A stretch of 35,694 nt of DNA from Alphaproteobacteria bacterium (GCA_018662925.1 JABJFC010000043.1:1-35694), one strand, 5' to 3'; counted from the first letter of the stretch, positions 25,575-35,020 are shown. Notes: a model not told the origin generated them from the letters alone. Numbers and translations are program-made.

Positions 25575-26990
25575 TTATTGCGCCTTGGTGGTAATATTTT
25601 TAAATTTAGCAGCAGCATGAATCACATCCATAGCACGGGTGAACTGATAATCTACCTCTGAGTCCCCGAGTCTGGGATTCGTAGCCGCCTTCGACGTTTG
25701 AGCATCTGTCTTTGAAGGGAGAACAGATTTTGCCTTCTTTTCTTTGGCTTTCACTTCTTCCTTCTTTTTATCGTCTTTATCTTTTCCGTTCTTCTTTTCT
25801 TCTTTCAAACGCTTACGCTCGGCAACAATAATACCTCTTAATGCCCCGGGTATCTTTTCTTCACGGAAATGATCTTTCTCGATAACTTCAACCGTTGACT
25901 GTTCAACAACTACATCCGGTGTAATACCTTCAGCCTGAATGGAAACGCCAGAGGGTGTATAGTACAGGTCTGTCGTTAGGCGAATTGCCCCTTTTCCTTT
26001 GATAGGCATCACCGTTTGAACTGATCCTTTACCGAAAGACCGGATTCCCAAAAGAAGCGCCCGGTTTTGATCTCTCAATGCTCCAGCAACAATTTCAGAA
26101 GCCGAAGCAGAACCACTATTTATAAGAACCACAATCGGAATATCTTTCGCCACATCCCCAGCCCGTGACATGAATCTCTTTGTATTTTTTCCATCACGTC
26201 CCTTTGTGGAAACAATCTCCTTTTGATCTAGGAAAAGATCAGAGACTTCTAAAGCCTGTTCCAGCAAACCACCTGCATTGTTTCTAAGGTCAAGAATAAA
26301 CCCTTCTAACTTATCTCCCAGCTTAGATTTTATCTCTTTAACAGCCGTTAGAAGATTTTTTCCAGCATTCTCGTTCAACAGAGTCGTTATGCGAATATAC
26401 CCAATATTGTCTTCAATCCGCCAGCGTACAGGACGTACCTTAATAATCTCTCTAACCACTTTAACGTCAAAAGGTTTTTCACCTTCACGAACGATCTTGA
26501 GATTTACCGGCTCACCTGGCTTTCCGCGCATTTTTTCGACAGCTTCATTTAGTGATTGGCCTACAATCGGTGTGTCGTCCACTTCCACAATATAATCTCC
26601 AGACATAAGTCCGGCCTTGTAAGCGGGAGCATCCTCAATAGGGGAAATAATTTTTATGACCCCATGTTCCATGGTAACTTCGATCCCTAATCCCCCAAAC
26701 TCACCCTTAGCCATGTCCTTAAGTTCTTTAAATTCTTTCTCGGACATATAGCTTGAATGAGGGTCCAACGAAGTAAGCATCCCATTTAAAGCCTTTTCAA
26801 CGAGCTTATCATCTGGAACTTTTTCCACATAAAATTCTTTCACACGGGCAAATACATCCCCGAAAAGATTAAGCTGTTTGTAAACTTCGGCAGACTCCGC
26901 AAAAGCATTTGAGAAAGATGATACATAAAATAAACTCAGAATAACCATAAAGACTATTCTAATCTCCCCAACAGATAATCTCTTTTTCAT
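25575..26990 (-). CDS. ctpA: Carboxy-terminal processing protease (S41 family)
   Basis: Periplasmic serine protease that trims or degrades envelope proteins, including cell-wall hydrolases. The 471 residues show a signal peptide (about 1-31, ending SNAFA), a PDZ domain (EFGGLGIEVTMEHGVIKIISPIEDAPAYKAGL) and the S41 core with the Ser-Lys dyad: Ser296 in NSGSASASEI and Lys321 in SFGKGSVQT. The C-terminal 100 residues are rich in lysine and glutamate (EEKKNGKDKDDKKKEEVKAKEKK), followed by a conserved short end. The gene lies directly after envC, which fits joint control of septal wall hydrolysis; the order is common in alphaproteobacteria. Confidence 0.95.
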   Translation of the reverse strand: MKKRLSVGEIRIVFMVILSLFYVSSFSNAFAESAEVYKQLNLFGDVFARVKEFYVEKVPDDKLVEKALNGMLTSLDPHSSYMSEKEFKELKDMAKGEFGGLGIEVTMEHGVIKIISPIEDAPAYKAGLMSGDYIVEVDDTPIVGQSLNEAVEKMRGKPGEPVNLKIVREGEKPFDVKVVREIIKVRPVRWRIEDNIGYIRITTLLNENAGKNLLTAVKEIKSKLGDKLEGFILDLRNNAGGLLEQALEVSDLFLDQKEIVSTKGRDGKNTKRFMSRAGDVAKDIPIVVLINSGSASASEIVAGALRDQNRALLLGIRSFGKGSVQTVMPIKGKGAIRLTTDLYYTPSGVSIQAEGITPDVVVEQSTVEVIEKDHFREEKIPGALRGIIVAERKRLKEEKKNGKDKDDKKKEEVKAKEKKAKSVLPSKTDAQTSKAATNPRLGDSEVDYQFTRAMDVIHAAAKFKNITTKAQ

Positions 26991-26994
26991 AATC

Positions 26995-27996
26995 TCAAGT
27001 CACCTTTTTTTTCGCTCTTGGAAGCCAAATTTTGGGGTCAATTGCATCCCCATTCACTCGAACTTCGACATAAATCTTATTCTTATTTTCAGGATCCATA
27101 GTCCCAATAGGCTCCCCTGAAATAAGCTCTTGACCGACATAGCTGTATATTTTCTCTATCCCTGTCAACAGGACATAGTAACCTTTTCCATGGTCTATAA
27201 TCAAGAGATTCCCGTACCCACGAAAATTTCCCGAATAAGAAACTCTTCCATCTACAGGGGATACCACTTGGGCCCCCTTCAACGTTTCGATTAAAACCCC
27301 CTTACTATAGTCTCCATAATGTTTTTTACCGAACGTCTCAATGGGCTTTCCTCTCACGGGTAAAACAAGAGAAAATACAAGCGATTTAGCCATGTTTTCA
27401 GGCTTTGGAAGTGCTCGCACCAACTCACTAAGAGTGCTAACACTATCACCGGGTTGAATCAGTGATTTAACTTTTTTTGTCGGCCTCGGCATAGCACCCA
27501 AAAGAGTCTCTAAATCTTGCTTTGATGAATGAAGACCGGAAGTTTCGTTATTCATAAGCTCAAAATGATTCTCTAACTTTCTCTTCAAAACCGTTAAATC
27601 TGCCACTTCTTGCTGAAGAAACAGCATTAAATCTTTTGCTTGCGCTGTAATGGAATGAATTAAAATGGAGCTATGCACTTGTGAAATAGGGACTTTTGAC
27701 ATTTCTGAAACCCCCTTCGGAGCAAAAATGACCATACGCAGTAAAGCACTTAGAAGAGGAGGTAAATTCTTATAATGTTTTTTGAGTAAGCCTTTTCGTT
27801 CAGCTAAGGTCGCCTCCAGTAAAATAAGCTCTTCATCCAATTCAAAAATACGGCTTTCATAATCCTGCACTTTTTGTGCAACTTGAACCAATTCTTGTTT
27901 TAACGACTCTACGTCTAGTGTCTTGCCGTCTTCTGCAAATGTTACTGAGCTCAGACAAATAATCGAAAAAACAATAGCTCTAAAGATGTTAACCAC
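26995..27996 (-). CDS. envC: Murein hydrolase activator EnvC (degenerate M23 domain)
   Basis: Periplasmic activator of cell-wall amidases during division. The N-terminus VNIFRAIVFSIICLSSVTFA is a signal peptide; a long coiled coil follows (ESLKQELVQVAQKVQDYESRIFELDEELILLEATL). The C-terminus has the LytM/M23 fold (VVSPVDGRVSYSGNFRGYGNLLIIDHGKGYYVLLTG...GEPIGTMD...IYVEVRVNG). The usual metal-binding residues are missing: HxxxD is replaced near YGDYSKGVLIE, the HLxH-like motif reads YYVLLTG, and LHFE reads IYVE. This is normal for EnvC, which activates rather than cleaves. I chose the GTG at 27996, 9 bases behind AAGGA, giving 333 residues; it overlaps the gpmI stop by 8 bases. A longer version starting inside gpmI would bury the signal peptide. 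Confidence 0.88.
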   Translation of the reverse strand: MVNIFRAIVFSIICLSSVTFAEDGKTLDVESLKQELVQVAQKVQDYESRIFELDEELILLEATLAERKGLLKKHYKNLPPLLSALLRMVIFAPKGVSEMSKVPISQVHSSILIHSITAQAKDLMLFLQQEVADLTVLKRKLENHFELMNNETSGLHSSKQDLETLLGAMPRPTKKVKSLIQPGDSVSTLSELVRALPKPENMAKSLVFSLVLPVRGKPIETFGKKHYGDYSKGVLIETLKGAQVVSPVDGRVSYSGNFRGYGNLLIIDHGKGYYVLLTGIEKIYSYVGQELISGEPIGTMDPENKNKIYVEVRVNGDAIDPKIWLPRAKKKVT

Positions 27997-29581
27997 TGGT
28001 CGGAATCCTTTTAAACTTAGTCTGTTCTCCTGACTCCTGAAAGAGAGAACCGCTCTCCATTTCTTCTGGCACATCATACCCCAAAAGCTCCAGTATAGTT
28101 GGAGCCACATTGGCAAGGGTTCCTGGAGTTAAGGGCTTCTTAGAATCCGCTTCCAGACCAACACAAACGAACGGAACAGGATTACACGTGTGGGCTGTAT
28201 GTGAGCCTTTCGTCTGTTGATCCTCCATCTGTTCTGCATTGCCATGATCGGCTGTAATTAATAGCAAACCTCCAACTGAAAGAACTTCCTTTGCCAAAAT
28301 ACCAAGACATACATCTATGGTTTCAATAGCTGAAATAGTTGCTCGTAAATCCCCTGTATGGCCTACCATATCTGGGTTGGCATAGTTTATCATAACAAAA
28401 TCATGCTTATTCTCTCTCACACGTTCAACCAACATATCCGTCATCTGGATCGCTGACATCTCTGGTTGCAAATCGTAAGTAGCAACTTTGGGAGAAGGAA
28501 CCAAAAGACGATCTTCCCCCTCAAATGGAATTTCCACACCCCCGTTAAAGAAAAAAGTCACATGGGCATACTTTTCCGTTTCGGCAACCCGTAGCTGCTT
28601 GTCACCATTCTTAGAAATTACTTCTCCTAAAATCTCCTTTAAAACAACTGACTCAAAAAGGGATTTAAGCCAGAGATTGTGGTCAGCCGAATACTCCGTC
28701 ATCCCTACAGCACAGGAAAGAGAGGCGCCTTCTGTTCTTTCAAATTGTGCAAATTCTGGATCTAAAATTGCTTGCAATATCTGTCGAACCCTATCGGCCC
28801 GAAAATTAAAGCACAAAAGCCCATCTCCTGGAGCAAATCCCTTATAGGAACCCACAACAGTTGGAATAATGAATTCGTCGGAAAGACCCTCCTCGTATGA
28901 ATCTTCAACTACTTTCTCGAGAGATTTTTCGTGGCAGCCTTTGCCATACACAATTGCATCATACGCAACTTTAGTTCTTTCCCACCTTTTATCCCGATCC
29001 ATGGCGTAGTAACGTCCACTTACGGTTCCAACAACAGTGTTTCCCTTCAGATGATCATCAAGTGCTTTCAGAAAGGACTTTGCACTTTTTGGAGGCGTAT
29101 CTCTTCCATCCAGAAAGAGATGTAAGACAATGGGAATACGTTTTTGACTCAGAATTTCAATTAGCTTAAAGAGATGATCCTGGTGGGAATGAACCCCTCC
29201 CGGAGATAAAAGCCCCATAAGATGGCAGCCCCCCCCATTCGATGCCAACGTATCCGTAAAAGCATGTAAAACAGAGTTGTTTTCAACACTACCATCTTGA
29301 AAAGCTCGACTGATCCGGGGAAGATCTTGCAGGACAACTCTTCCTGCCCCCAGAGTCAGGTGTCCTACTTCAGAGTTGCCCATCTGTCCTTTAGGAAGCC
29401 CCACAGCCTCACCAGAAGCTTCCAGCAGAGTATGAGGGTATTTTTTCAGAAACCCATCCCAGACGGGCGTTTTTGCCATAGAAATGGCATTTCCCTCTTT
29501 TTTCGCAGATTCTCCCCACCCATCCAACACACAAAGGACGATAGGACGATGTTTTGAACTAGTGGATTGCTTATTTTTCAC
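27989..29581 (-). CDS. gpmI: 2,3-bisphosphoglycerate-independent phosphoglycerate mutase
   Basis: Glycolytic enzyme interconverting 3- and 2-phosphoglycerate with two manganese ions. The 530 residues begin with VLCVLDGWGESAKKEGNAI, a metal-binding segment. The phosphoserine is Ser70 in GNSEVGHLTLGAGR. HLFLDGRDTPP, GRYYAMDRDKRWER, FNFRADRVRQ and the C-terminal ITADHGNAEQM...GSHTAHTCNPVPFV complete the alkaline-phosphatase-like fold. The start is GTG behind GAGA, following the rlmH stop by two bases. Its C-terminus overlaps the start of envC. Presence in the rsfS-rlmH-gpmI-envC-ctpA block is typical for alphaproteobacteria. Confidence 0.96.
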   Translation of the reverse strand: MKNKQSTSSKHRPIVLCVLDGWGESAKKEGNAISMAKTPVWDGFLKKYPHTLLEASGEAVGLPKGQMGNSEVGHLTLGAGRVVLQDLPRISRAFQDGSVENNSVLHAFTDTLASNGGGCHLMGLLSPGGVHSHQDHLFKLIEILSQKRIPIVLHLFLDGRDTPPKSAKSFLKALDDHLKGNTVVGTVSGRYYAMDRDKRWERTKVAYDAIVYGKGCHEKSLEKVVEDSYEEGLSDEFIIPTVVGSYKGFAPGDGLLCFNFRADRVRQILQAILDPEFAQFERTEGASLSCAVGMTEYSADHNLWLKSLFESVVLKEILGEVISKNGDKQLRVAETEKYAHVTFFFNGGVEIPFEGEDRLLVPSPKVATYDLQPEMSAIQMTDMLVERVRENKHDFVMINYANPDMVGHTGDLRATISAIETIDVCLGILAKEVLSVGGLLLITADHGNAEQMEDQQTKGSHTAHTCNPVPFVCVGLEADSKKPLTPGTLANVAPTILELLGYDVPEEMESGSLFQESGEQTKFKRIPTSG

Positions 29582-29583
29582 TA

Positions 29584-30039
29584 CTATTCTCGATGATAGG
29601 GATGGTTACTCAATATCTGTTGCGCTCTATAAATCTGTTCTACCAACATTACGCGAACCAACATGTGAGGCCAAGTGGCTTTTCCAAAAGAAATCACTTT
29701 ATGAGCCTTATTCTTAAGAGAATCGGAAAGCCCATCGGCGCCCCCAATTACAAAACATAAGGCTTTTTCCCTATTCATTTGGCAGGCTTGGACGTATGTG
29801 GCAAAGGATTTGCTTGTCATTTCCTCACCACGCTCATCCAAGAGAATAATATGCGCAGCTTCTGGAAGCAGATCTATGATTTTTCTACCTTCCTCATCCT
29901 TGAGATTTTTACCAGAACTCCCCCTCAGAGTAATTTCACGCACGGAAAATGGAAATGTGAGCCTCTTTTTGTACATCTCAAAAAGATCAGATGTGGGCTG
30001 GCCCTTTATGTGACCCACTGCAATTAATTGCATTTTCAT
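29584..30039 (-). CDS. rlmH: 23S rRNA pseudouridine-1915 N3-methyltransferase RlmH
   Basis: SPOUT-class methyltransferase acting on helix 69 of the large ribosomal subunit. At 151 residues it is of normal size. The C-terminal SAM-binding knot is clear: CFVIGGADGLSDSLKNKA and ISFGKATWPHMLVRVMLVEQIYRAQQILSNHPYHRE. The start is the ATG at 30039, whose ATGA overlaps the rsfS stop; a longer open frame reaching into rsfS has no ribosome site and no homologous sequence. The pair rsfS-rlmH is co-translated and both act on the ribosome. Confidence 0.95.
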   Translation of the reverse strand: MKMQLIAVGHIKGQPTSDLFEMYKKRLTFPFSVREITLRGSSGKNLKDEEGRKIIDLLPEAAHIILLDERGEEMTSKSFATYVQACQMNREKALCFVIGGADGLSDSLKNKAHKVISFGKATWPHMLVRVMLVEQIYRAQQILSNHPYHRE

Positions 30040-30455
30040 GTTGCAGGCGCTGCAACTATTTCTTTTTTGCTGAAACTCTCTCCAGATTTGGGGGCCTGGC
30101 CAGATGGCTGTTTGTCGGGGAAATGATCCATGGACCACATTTTCTCCAAATTATAAAAGGATCTAACCTCTGGCCGGAATAAATGAACGATCACATCCCC
30201 TAAATCCAAAAGGACCCAATCTCCTTGCTCCAGACCTTCAATGGTAATGCCTTTTAAGCCCTGAATGGAGAGTTCCGAACGTATATGTTCGGCAAGCGCG
30301 CACACATGCCGCTGCGATGTTCCAGAAGCAACGATCATAAAATCCGCAAAGGAAGACTTTCCACTAAGGTCTATGGTAAAAACATCGACGGCACTGTGCT
30401 TATCCAAAAGGCGTTCCACAAGTGCCTTAATACTGTTTCCGGTTTCCAAATTCAT
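30036..30455 (-). CDS. rsfS: Ribosomal silencing factor RsfS
   Basis: Binds ribosomal protein L14 and blocks joining of the subunits when nutrients are low. The 139 residues carry the family core: DVFTIDLSGKSSFADFMIVASGTSQRHVCALAEHI, then IEGLEQGDWVLLDLGDVIVHLFRPEVRSFYNLEKMW. A polar tail of about 30 residues (PDKQPSGQAPKSGESFSKK) follows and is probably disordered. It opens the rsfS-rlmH-gpmI-envC-ctpA block, 140 bases after the end of fdxA on the same strand. Confidence 0.95.
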   Translation of the reverse strand: MNLETGNSIKALVERLLDKHSAVDVFTIDLSGKSSFADFMIVASGTSQRHVCALAEHIRSELSIQGLKGITIEGLEQGDWVLLDLGDVIVHLFRPEVRSFYNLEKMWSMDHFPDKQPSGQAPKSGESFSKKEIVAAPAT

Positions 30456-30595
30456 TCTAAAAGAACTTCAAACCTCTTTCACAAATTTATCCAAAAGAAA
30501 CCCCCATTTGTATGGACGATCTCTCACACTCTCAGAATACATGATTCCAGAGAACTTAACAAATTTATTGCAAAACTTTAAACTATAAATGCGGC

Positions 30596-30928
30596 CTAAC
30601 CCCCTGGTTTTGCACTAAAAAAATTCTTAAATTTATCCGGAACATCTTTCCATTCATCCGCATCCTTTGGGGGTGTTTTTATCTGAGTAATATTGGGCCA
30701 AATTGCCGCATATTTTTGATTAATTTCCACCCATTTCTCTGTATCCATCTCAGTATCAGCAATAATAGCTTCAACGGGACACTCTGGCTCACAAACGCCA
30801 CAATCAATGCATTCTTCGGGATTGATCACCAACATATTCTCACCCTCGTAAAAGCAATCAACAGGACATACCTCTACACAGTCCATATACTTGCAACGAA
30901 TACACGCTTCGGTAACAATATAAGTCAT
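30596..30928 (-). CDS. fdxA: 7Fe ferredoxin (3Fe-4S/4Fe-4S)
   Basis: Small electron carrier of 110 residues. Cysteine spacing equals that of Azotobacter ferredoxin I: Cys9, Cys17 and Cys50 for the 3Fe-4S cluster and Cys21, Cys40, Cys43 and Cys46 for the 4Fe-4S cluster ([14 protein letters not shown] and [12 protein letters not shown]). The C-terminal tail with [18 protein letters not shown] and [12 protein letters not shown] is common to alphaproteobacterial FdxA. The ATG overlaps the stop of the upstream MFS gene by four bases (ATGA), with AGGAG just before, so the two are co-translated. The redox partner is unknown. Confidence 0.96.
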   Translation of the reverse strand: MTYIVTEACIRCKYMDCVEVCPVDCFYEGENMLVINPEECIDCGVCEPECPVEAIIADTEMDTEKWVEINQKYAAIWPNITQIKTPPKDADEWKDVPDKFKNFFSAKPGG

Positions 30929-32214
30929 CCATCACTCCTATCTTCTTTACGAAGAGCGTAGGTCTCTTTCACGAAAAGCAACAGAAATCCTGCCACAAAT
31001 AGCAAAGCTGGAATGAGAAGTAAGGAAAGCTTAAAGCTTGTAAATGTGAACGCACTTTCATCCGTCGTATCTATTCCAAAGTTCAAATAATCCAAAACAC
31101 ATCCCATGAGCCATTGAGAGACGGTAGGAATGAGCATGAAAATAGTATTTCCAAATCCAGCAGAAACAGCTGCTGCCTTCGTCGGATTAGCTTCTCTAAC
31201 AATAGCGAATTCTGTTATATGGCCCCCTGAAAAGAAACCAACTGAAAAAATGAGAAACCACACAATCCACAAGGGCTTGTAGGGAGCCATTAGTAGGTAC
31301 AAAAGGATAAGTAACGGAACCCCAACCCCAATGTACAAAACAGGCTTCCTTCTTCTTATTTTGTCTGAAACCCACCCGAAAAACGGAGCACCTAGAGCAA
31401 TCCCCACAAAAATCATTGAGGCCATAGTCACGGCTTGAGGACGGAGACAGGCGCACGATTTCATCAAATAGGGGACGCCCCACAATTCTGCGAAACAAGC
31501 AAGGGGCAAATAGGCGAGGCCTCCATAAGCCCCGATAAGCCAACTCTGCCGATTAGAAACCACCGCTTTGATCCCCGACAATATTTCTCCTTTCTCGCGG
31601 GATGAATGTGGGCTTGAGTGTCGGCGCCCTTCAGGCGCATCCCGAACCACAATCCAAAGAAGAAGAGCAATACCCCCCCCAATGAGAGCCAAAATATATA
31701 AAAGCGTCCTCCAATCTAAATATTCCATTTGATAAGAAAGCAATGCTTCCCCCGTCGTCGCCCAAATTGTTCCCAATGCAATCGTAAGCCCAGTCAAAAA
31801 TCCGTACCTTGATTCGGGGAACCATTCCCCTACCAACTTTAAGGCTCCTATCAAGGCAAACGCAGAACCCGCCCCCACCAACAATCGGCCTATGCCCGCA
31901 ATTAAAAGGGAGTCTGTTGTTGCGAAAATGAAAGTCCCAGTTCCACAAATACCCGCGGCAAACGTAAGTAACAGCCTAGGACCATAACGATCCATTAAAA
32001 CACCTACAGGAAGTTGAAGAACCGTATAGGCCCAATAATATAAGGATGACAAAAAACCTAAGCCACCCGATCCAACTAAAAATGCCTGTCTCAACTCTGG
32101 CTGCATAGCTGTCGGAGAAACCCGCAGTAAAAATTCATATCCAAAAAAGAGAGAGGCAACCCCCCAAAGAGCCCAAGCACGGCATGAGGATGATTTTTCT
32201 GTAGAACTTTTCAT
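30925..32214 (-). CDS. Major facilitator superfamily transporter
   Basis: A 429-residue membrane protein with twelve predicted segments. The signature between segments 2 and 3 reads [13 protein letters not shown] and between 8 and 9 [14 protein letters not shown], both MFS motif [24 protein letters not shown] at the N-terminus recalls the MFS group found in intracellular gammaproteobacteria (phagosomal transporters), but that likeness is from memory. The substrate is unknown. The stop overlaps the start of fdxA. Its own ATG at 32214 has no strong ribosome site; it is divergent from the dicarboxylate symporter. Confidence 0.9.
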   Translation of the reverse strand: MKSSTEKSSSCRAWALWGVASLFFGYEFLLRVSPTAMQPELRQAFLVGSGGLGFLSSLYYWAYTVLQLPVGVLMDRYGPRLLLTFAAGICGTGTFIFATTDSLLIAGIGRLLVGAGSAFALIGALKLVGEWFPESRYGFLTGLTIALGTIWATTGEALLSYQMEYLDWRTLLYILALIGGGIALLLWIVVRDAPEGRRHSSPHSSREKGEILSGIKAVVSNRQSWLIGAYGGLAYLPLACFAELWGVPYLMKSCACLRPQAVTMASMIFVGIALGAPFFGWVSDKIRRRKPVLYIGVGVPLLILLYLLMAPYKPLWIVWFLIFSVGFFSGGHITEFAIVREANPTKAAAVSAGFGNTIFMLIPTVSQWLMGCVLDYLNFGIDTTDESAFTFTSFKLSLLLIPALLFVAGFLLLFVKETYALRKEDRSDG

Positions 32215-32373
32215 AGTTAGTTTCTCATATTTATTTTAATGAGCCTGATATTCCCCAAGGATCGTAACCCCGTCAATACTTTTCTTCCTTTTAACTTAAT
32301 GATACCCTTCATTTCACAAGAATGAATTTGGAGGCATCATGATCCGTAACTTCTTTGGCCAAAGGCAACTGTC
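32215..32373. promoter_or_regulatory. Divergent region between MFS gene and symporter gene
   Basis: The 159 bases hold the 5' regions of both genes. The plus side contains a strong GGAGG (32330-32334) that serves a 15-codon frame rather than the symporter start directly. No confident -35/-10 pair was found. Confidence 0.3.
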
Positions 32374-32386
32374 GTGTTTCGTTTAA
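32339..32386 (+). CDS. Possible 15-codon leader peptide before the symporter
   Basis: An ATG four bases after GGAGG opens a frame of 15 codons (MIRNFFGQRQLSCFV) that ends with TAA at 32384-32386, 13 bases inside the symporter gene and in another frame. The ribosome site is the best in this intergenic region. It could couple or attenuate translation of the symporter. A frameshift at the symporter N-terminus is an alternative, but the symporter start as annotated already matches its family. Confidence 0.35.
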   Translation: MIRNFFGQRQLSCFV

Positions 32387-33645
32387 AGCTCCATTGGCAA
32401 ATCTTACTTGCCATCACCTTGGGTGCTGTTGCTGGGTGGATTACCGGAAGAGAGTGGAATCTTTTTGGGTTAAGCTTTTATGATATCTACGATTTTTTTG
32501 GCACACTATTCCTAAACGCTCTTCGAATGCTGGTGATCCCTCTCATTGTTACGTCTATAACCTCCGGCATTAGCACCATTGCCCAAAAGGGAACCATAGG
32601 ACGCCTTGGCGGTAAGACGGTGGGCTACTATACAATCACCAGTCTCATTGCCATCTTAACGGGCCTCGCTCTCGTTAACCTGTTAACGCCGGGAATAATT
32701 AATGGGGAACCCTCGAAACTTCTCCTAGGACTTGAAGGTCTTGACGAAAGTACCCTGGAAAAAATACATGCCCATGGTGCAGGAGATATTGCTGGCATTT
32801 TCCTCCGCATGGTGCCCCCGAACATTGTTAAAGCTGCTCTTGATGGGCAATTCTTGGGTCTCATTGTATTCAGTCTCCTTTTCGGGTATGGCATTGCCAA
32901 ACTCAAAGGCCCCCATCGGAAAACGCTTACTCAATTTTGGCAAGGAGCTTTCCAAATATTTATGAATATAACAGATCTTATTATTAAATTTGCGCCAATT
33001 GGTGTGTTTGCCTTATCTGCGAAAGTCACGGCCACGACCGGCCTTAGTGCCTTTCAGCCTTTGGCCATGTTTTTCTTTACAGTTCTTTTGGCCCTAGGAA
33101 TTCATATGTTTATCACCTTGCCTCTCATTTTAAAGTACCTCGCCCGTGTCAGTCCTATTAAGCATTTCAAAGCTGTTTCAACCGCTATTTTGACCGCTTT
33201 TTCCACGAGTTCCTCTTCTGCAACTCTGCCTATCACCATGGAATGTATTGAAGAAAAAGCAGGAGTTCCCAATCGTATTACTAGTTTTGTTCTGCCATTG
33301 GGGGCTACGATCAACATGGATGGCACCGCCCTTTATGAATGCGTTGCTGTCATATTTATTGCCCAAGTGTACGGCATTCACTTAGGAATCATTGAGCAGT
33401 TCCTCATTCTGTTCATTGCACTACTCACATCCATAGGTGTCGCAGGCATTCCCGCCGCAAGTCTTGTAGCAATCACCGTTATCTTAACGGCTGTTGGACT
33501 TCCTTTAGAAGGAGTTGGCATAATCCTTGCTGTCGACCGGCTGCTAGATATGGCCCGAACAAGTGTAAATGTATACAGCGATACCTGTGGAACGGTTCTA
33601 ATTGCAAAATCCGAGGGAGAAAAGGGTATTTTGGTTGACTCTTGA
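32374..33645 (+). CDS. Dicarboxylate/amino acid:cation symporter (DAACS, GltP type)
   Basis: Membrane transporter for glutamate, aspartate or C4-dicarboxylates driven by sodium or protons. The 423 residues start RLKLHWQILLAITLGAVAG, as is usual, and contain the serine-rich reentrant loop STSSSSATLP, the sodium site motif NMDGTALYE and the substrate site DRLLDMARTSVNVYSDT. Eight helices and two hairpin loops fit the fold. The start is GTG at 32374, 8 bases after AAAGG. Which substrate and ion it uses cannot be read off. The upstream mini-frame may affect its translation. Confidence 0.94.
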   Translation: MFRLKLHWQILLAITLGAVAGWITGREWNLFGLSFYDIYDFFGTLFLNALRMLVIPLIVTSITSGISTIAQKGTIGRLGGKTVGYYTITSLIAILTGLALVNLLTPGIINGEPSKLLLGLEGLDESTLEKIHAHGAGDIAGIFLRMVPPNIVKAALDGQFLGLIVFSLLFGYGIAKLKGPHRKTLTQFWQGAFQIFMNITDLIIKFAPIGVFALSAKVTATTGLSAFQPLAMFFFTVLLALGIHMFITLPLILKYLARVSPIKHFKAVSTAILTAFSTSSSSATLPITMECIEEKAGVPNRITSFVLPLGATINMDGTALYECVAVIFIAQVYGIHLGIIEQFLILFIALLTSIGVAGIPAASLVAITVILTAVGLPLEGVGIILAVDRLLDMARTSVNVYSDTCGTVLIAKSEGEKGILVDS

Positions 33646-33769
33646 TGTCGTGCTTTTATGTTGCATAATTAGAAAGTTTTACATAAGTGTACCCTTTTTA
33701 CTCCCTCAAAAGAGCAGGGTCTAAAATAGCCTCTTAGCACATGGTAACTAAAGGAAATAGAGCACGAAA

Positions 33770-35008
33770 ATGTTTCGCAACATTCCCCTACAAGCATTTG
33801 GCACCAAACCTGTCGTCCGCCTCAGAGATATAGAGGCTGTCGTCCATAATTATCGCCAATTTCAGCTTGTCGCAAATAAGACAAACTCCCTTTGTGCTGC
33901 CACTGTAAAAGGGGAACTTCATGGCCTGCAAATGAAAGACGCCTGTCCCAAACTTTTTGAGGAAGGATGTCGACATTTTTTTGTCTCTGAACTGGTAGAA
34001 GGGGTTCAACTAAGAAGCATCCTTCCCCAAAAGGAAGTCCATATATATACTCTTGGGGGCCTTTTAGCAGGCGAAGAAGCTCCTTTTCAAGACTACCATT
34101 TAACCCCCTGTTTGAACAATTTGGAGCAATTGATCAGATGGAATGCCTATTGCCAGATCCATGGAACCTCTGATGCCGTTATTCACTTTGATACAGGCAT
34201 GAATCGATTGAGATTACTAGATGATGAGGTGTCACGGCTAGCAGAAAATTTTGAAACGCTCACTTCTCATTTAAACGTAGTGCTTTATATGAGTCATTTT
34301 TACGACATAAAGGGCAAAGATCATACTAATTGCCATCAACAGTTGAAAAAAATGGAGCACTATACAAAACAACTCCCAAAACGCCCCATCTCCTTCTCAG
34401 CCACAGATAGCACCATCTTGCTAGATAATGAAAAGACAAACTTCCAAATGATTCGTCCTGGAATTGGCCTCGTGGGAGGAGGACCGAACGCCGAAACACT
34501 CATATCATCCGAATCCAAACACGCTATCGAAATTTATACGAAAATCTCTCAAATAAAGATGATCCCTAGCGGTCAAAGCGTGGGGTACAAAAGTAGCTAC
34601 AAAACAAAGCGCGACACAAAAATCGCCCTCGCACATATTGGGTATAAAGATGGCTATTTGAGACACTTAAGCGGTGCGGATAAAGCTTTCATGGCCATTG
34701 GAACTTATAAGGTGCCAATCCTTGGAAAAATATCCTTTTGTTGTACTACCCTTGATATTACTGATGTTCCAGATAAAGTCCTTGAAGAGTACGGATATGT
34801 GGAAGTGGTTGGCCCAAATGTGGACCTAAGAGCCCTGGCCGATATAGGGGGATGCTATGAAATAATGGCCGCATTGGGCCGTCCGAATTACAAAATTTCA
34901 GATTATACCATGAAAGAATTTAAAGAACGTTTTGAAAACCCTACAGATAAAAATGAAAAAATAGCCTCTCCCGTGCCCCTCACTCTACAAAGTATGAGTC
35001 AAAACTAG
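33770..35008 (+). CDS. alr: Alanine racemase-like PLP enzyme, divergent
   Basis: Fold-type III PLP enzyme of 412 residues that would interconvert L- and D-alanine. The PLP lysine is Lys47 in ATVKGELHG; the opposite base would be Tyr273 in SVGYKSSY. DTGMNRL (Arg146), SHFYD, RPGIGL (Arg229) and GYKDGYLRHLS are kept, and YEI at 363-365 matches the phosphate-binding tyrosine. Two normally fixed places differ: the lysine motif usually reads VKANAYGHG, here VKGELHGLQ; and the MD pair in the strand GRVCMDQT is FC (Phe323-Cys324). The start ATG follows AAGGAAA at some distance. It is probably an alanine racemase, but altered activity or another amino acid substrate is possible. Confidence 0.78.
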   Translation: MFRNIPLQAFGTKPVVRLRDIEAVVHNYRQFQLVANKTNSLCAATVKGELHGLQMKDACPKLFEEGCRHFFVSELVEGVQLRSILPQKEVHIYTLGGLLAGEEAPFQDYHLTPCLNNLEQLIRWNAYCQIHGTSDAVIHFDTGMNRLRLLDDEVSRLAENFETLTSHLNVVLYMSHFYDIKGKDHTNCHQQLKKMEHYTKQLPKRPISFSATDSTILLDNEKTNFQMIRPGIGLVGGGPNAETLISSESKHAIEIYTKISQIKMIPSGQSVGYKSSYKTKRDTKIALAHIGYKDGYLRHLSGADKAFMAIGTYKVPILGKISFCCTTLDITDVPDKVLEEYGYVEVVGPNVDLRALADIGGCYEIMAALGRPNYKISDYTMKEFKERFENPTDKNEKIASPVPLTLQSMSQN

Positions 35009-35020
35009 CAATCTCTTACT

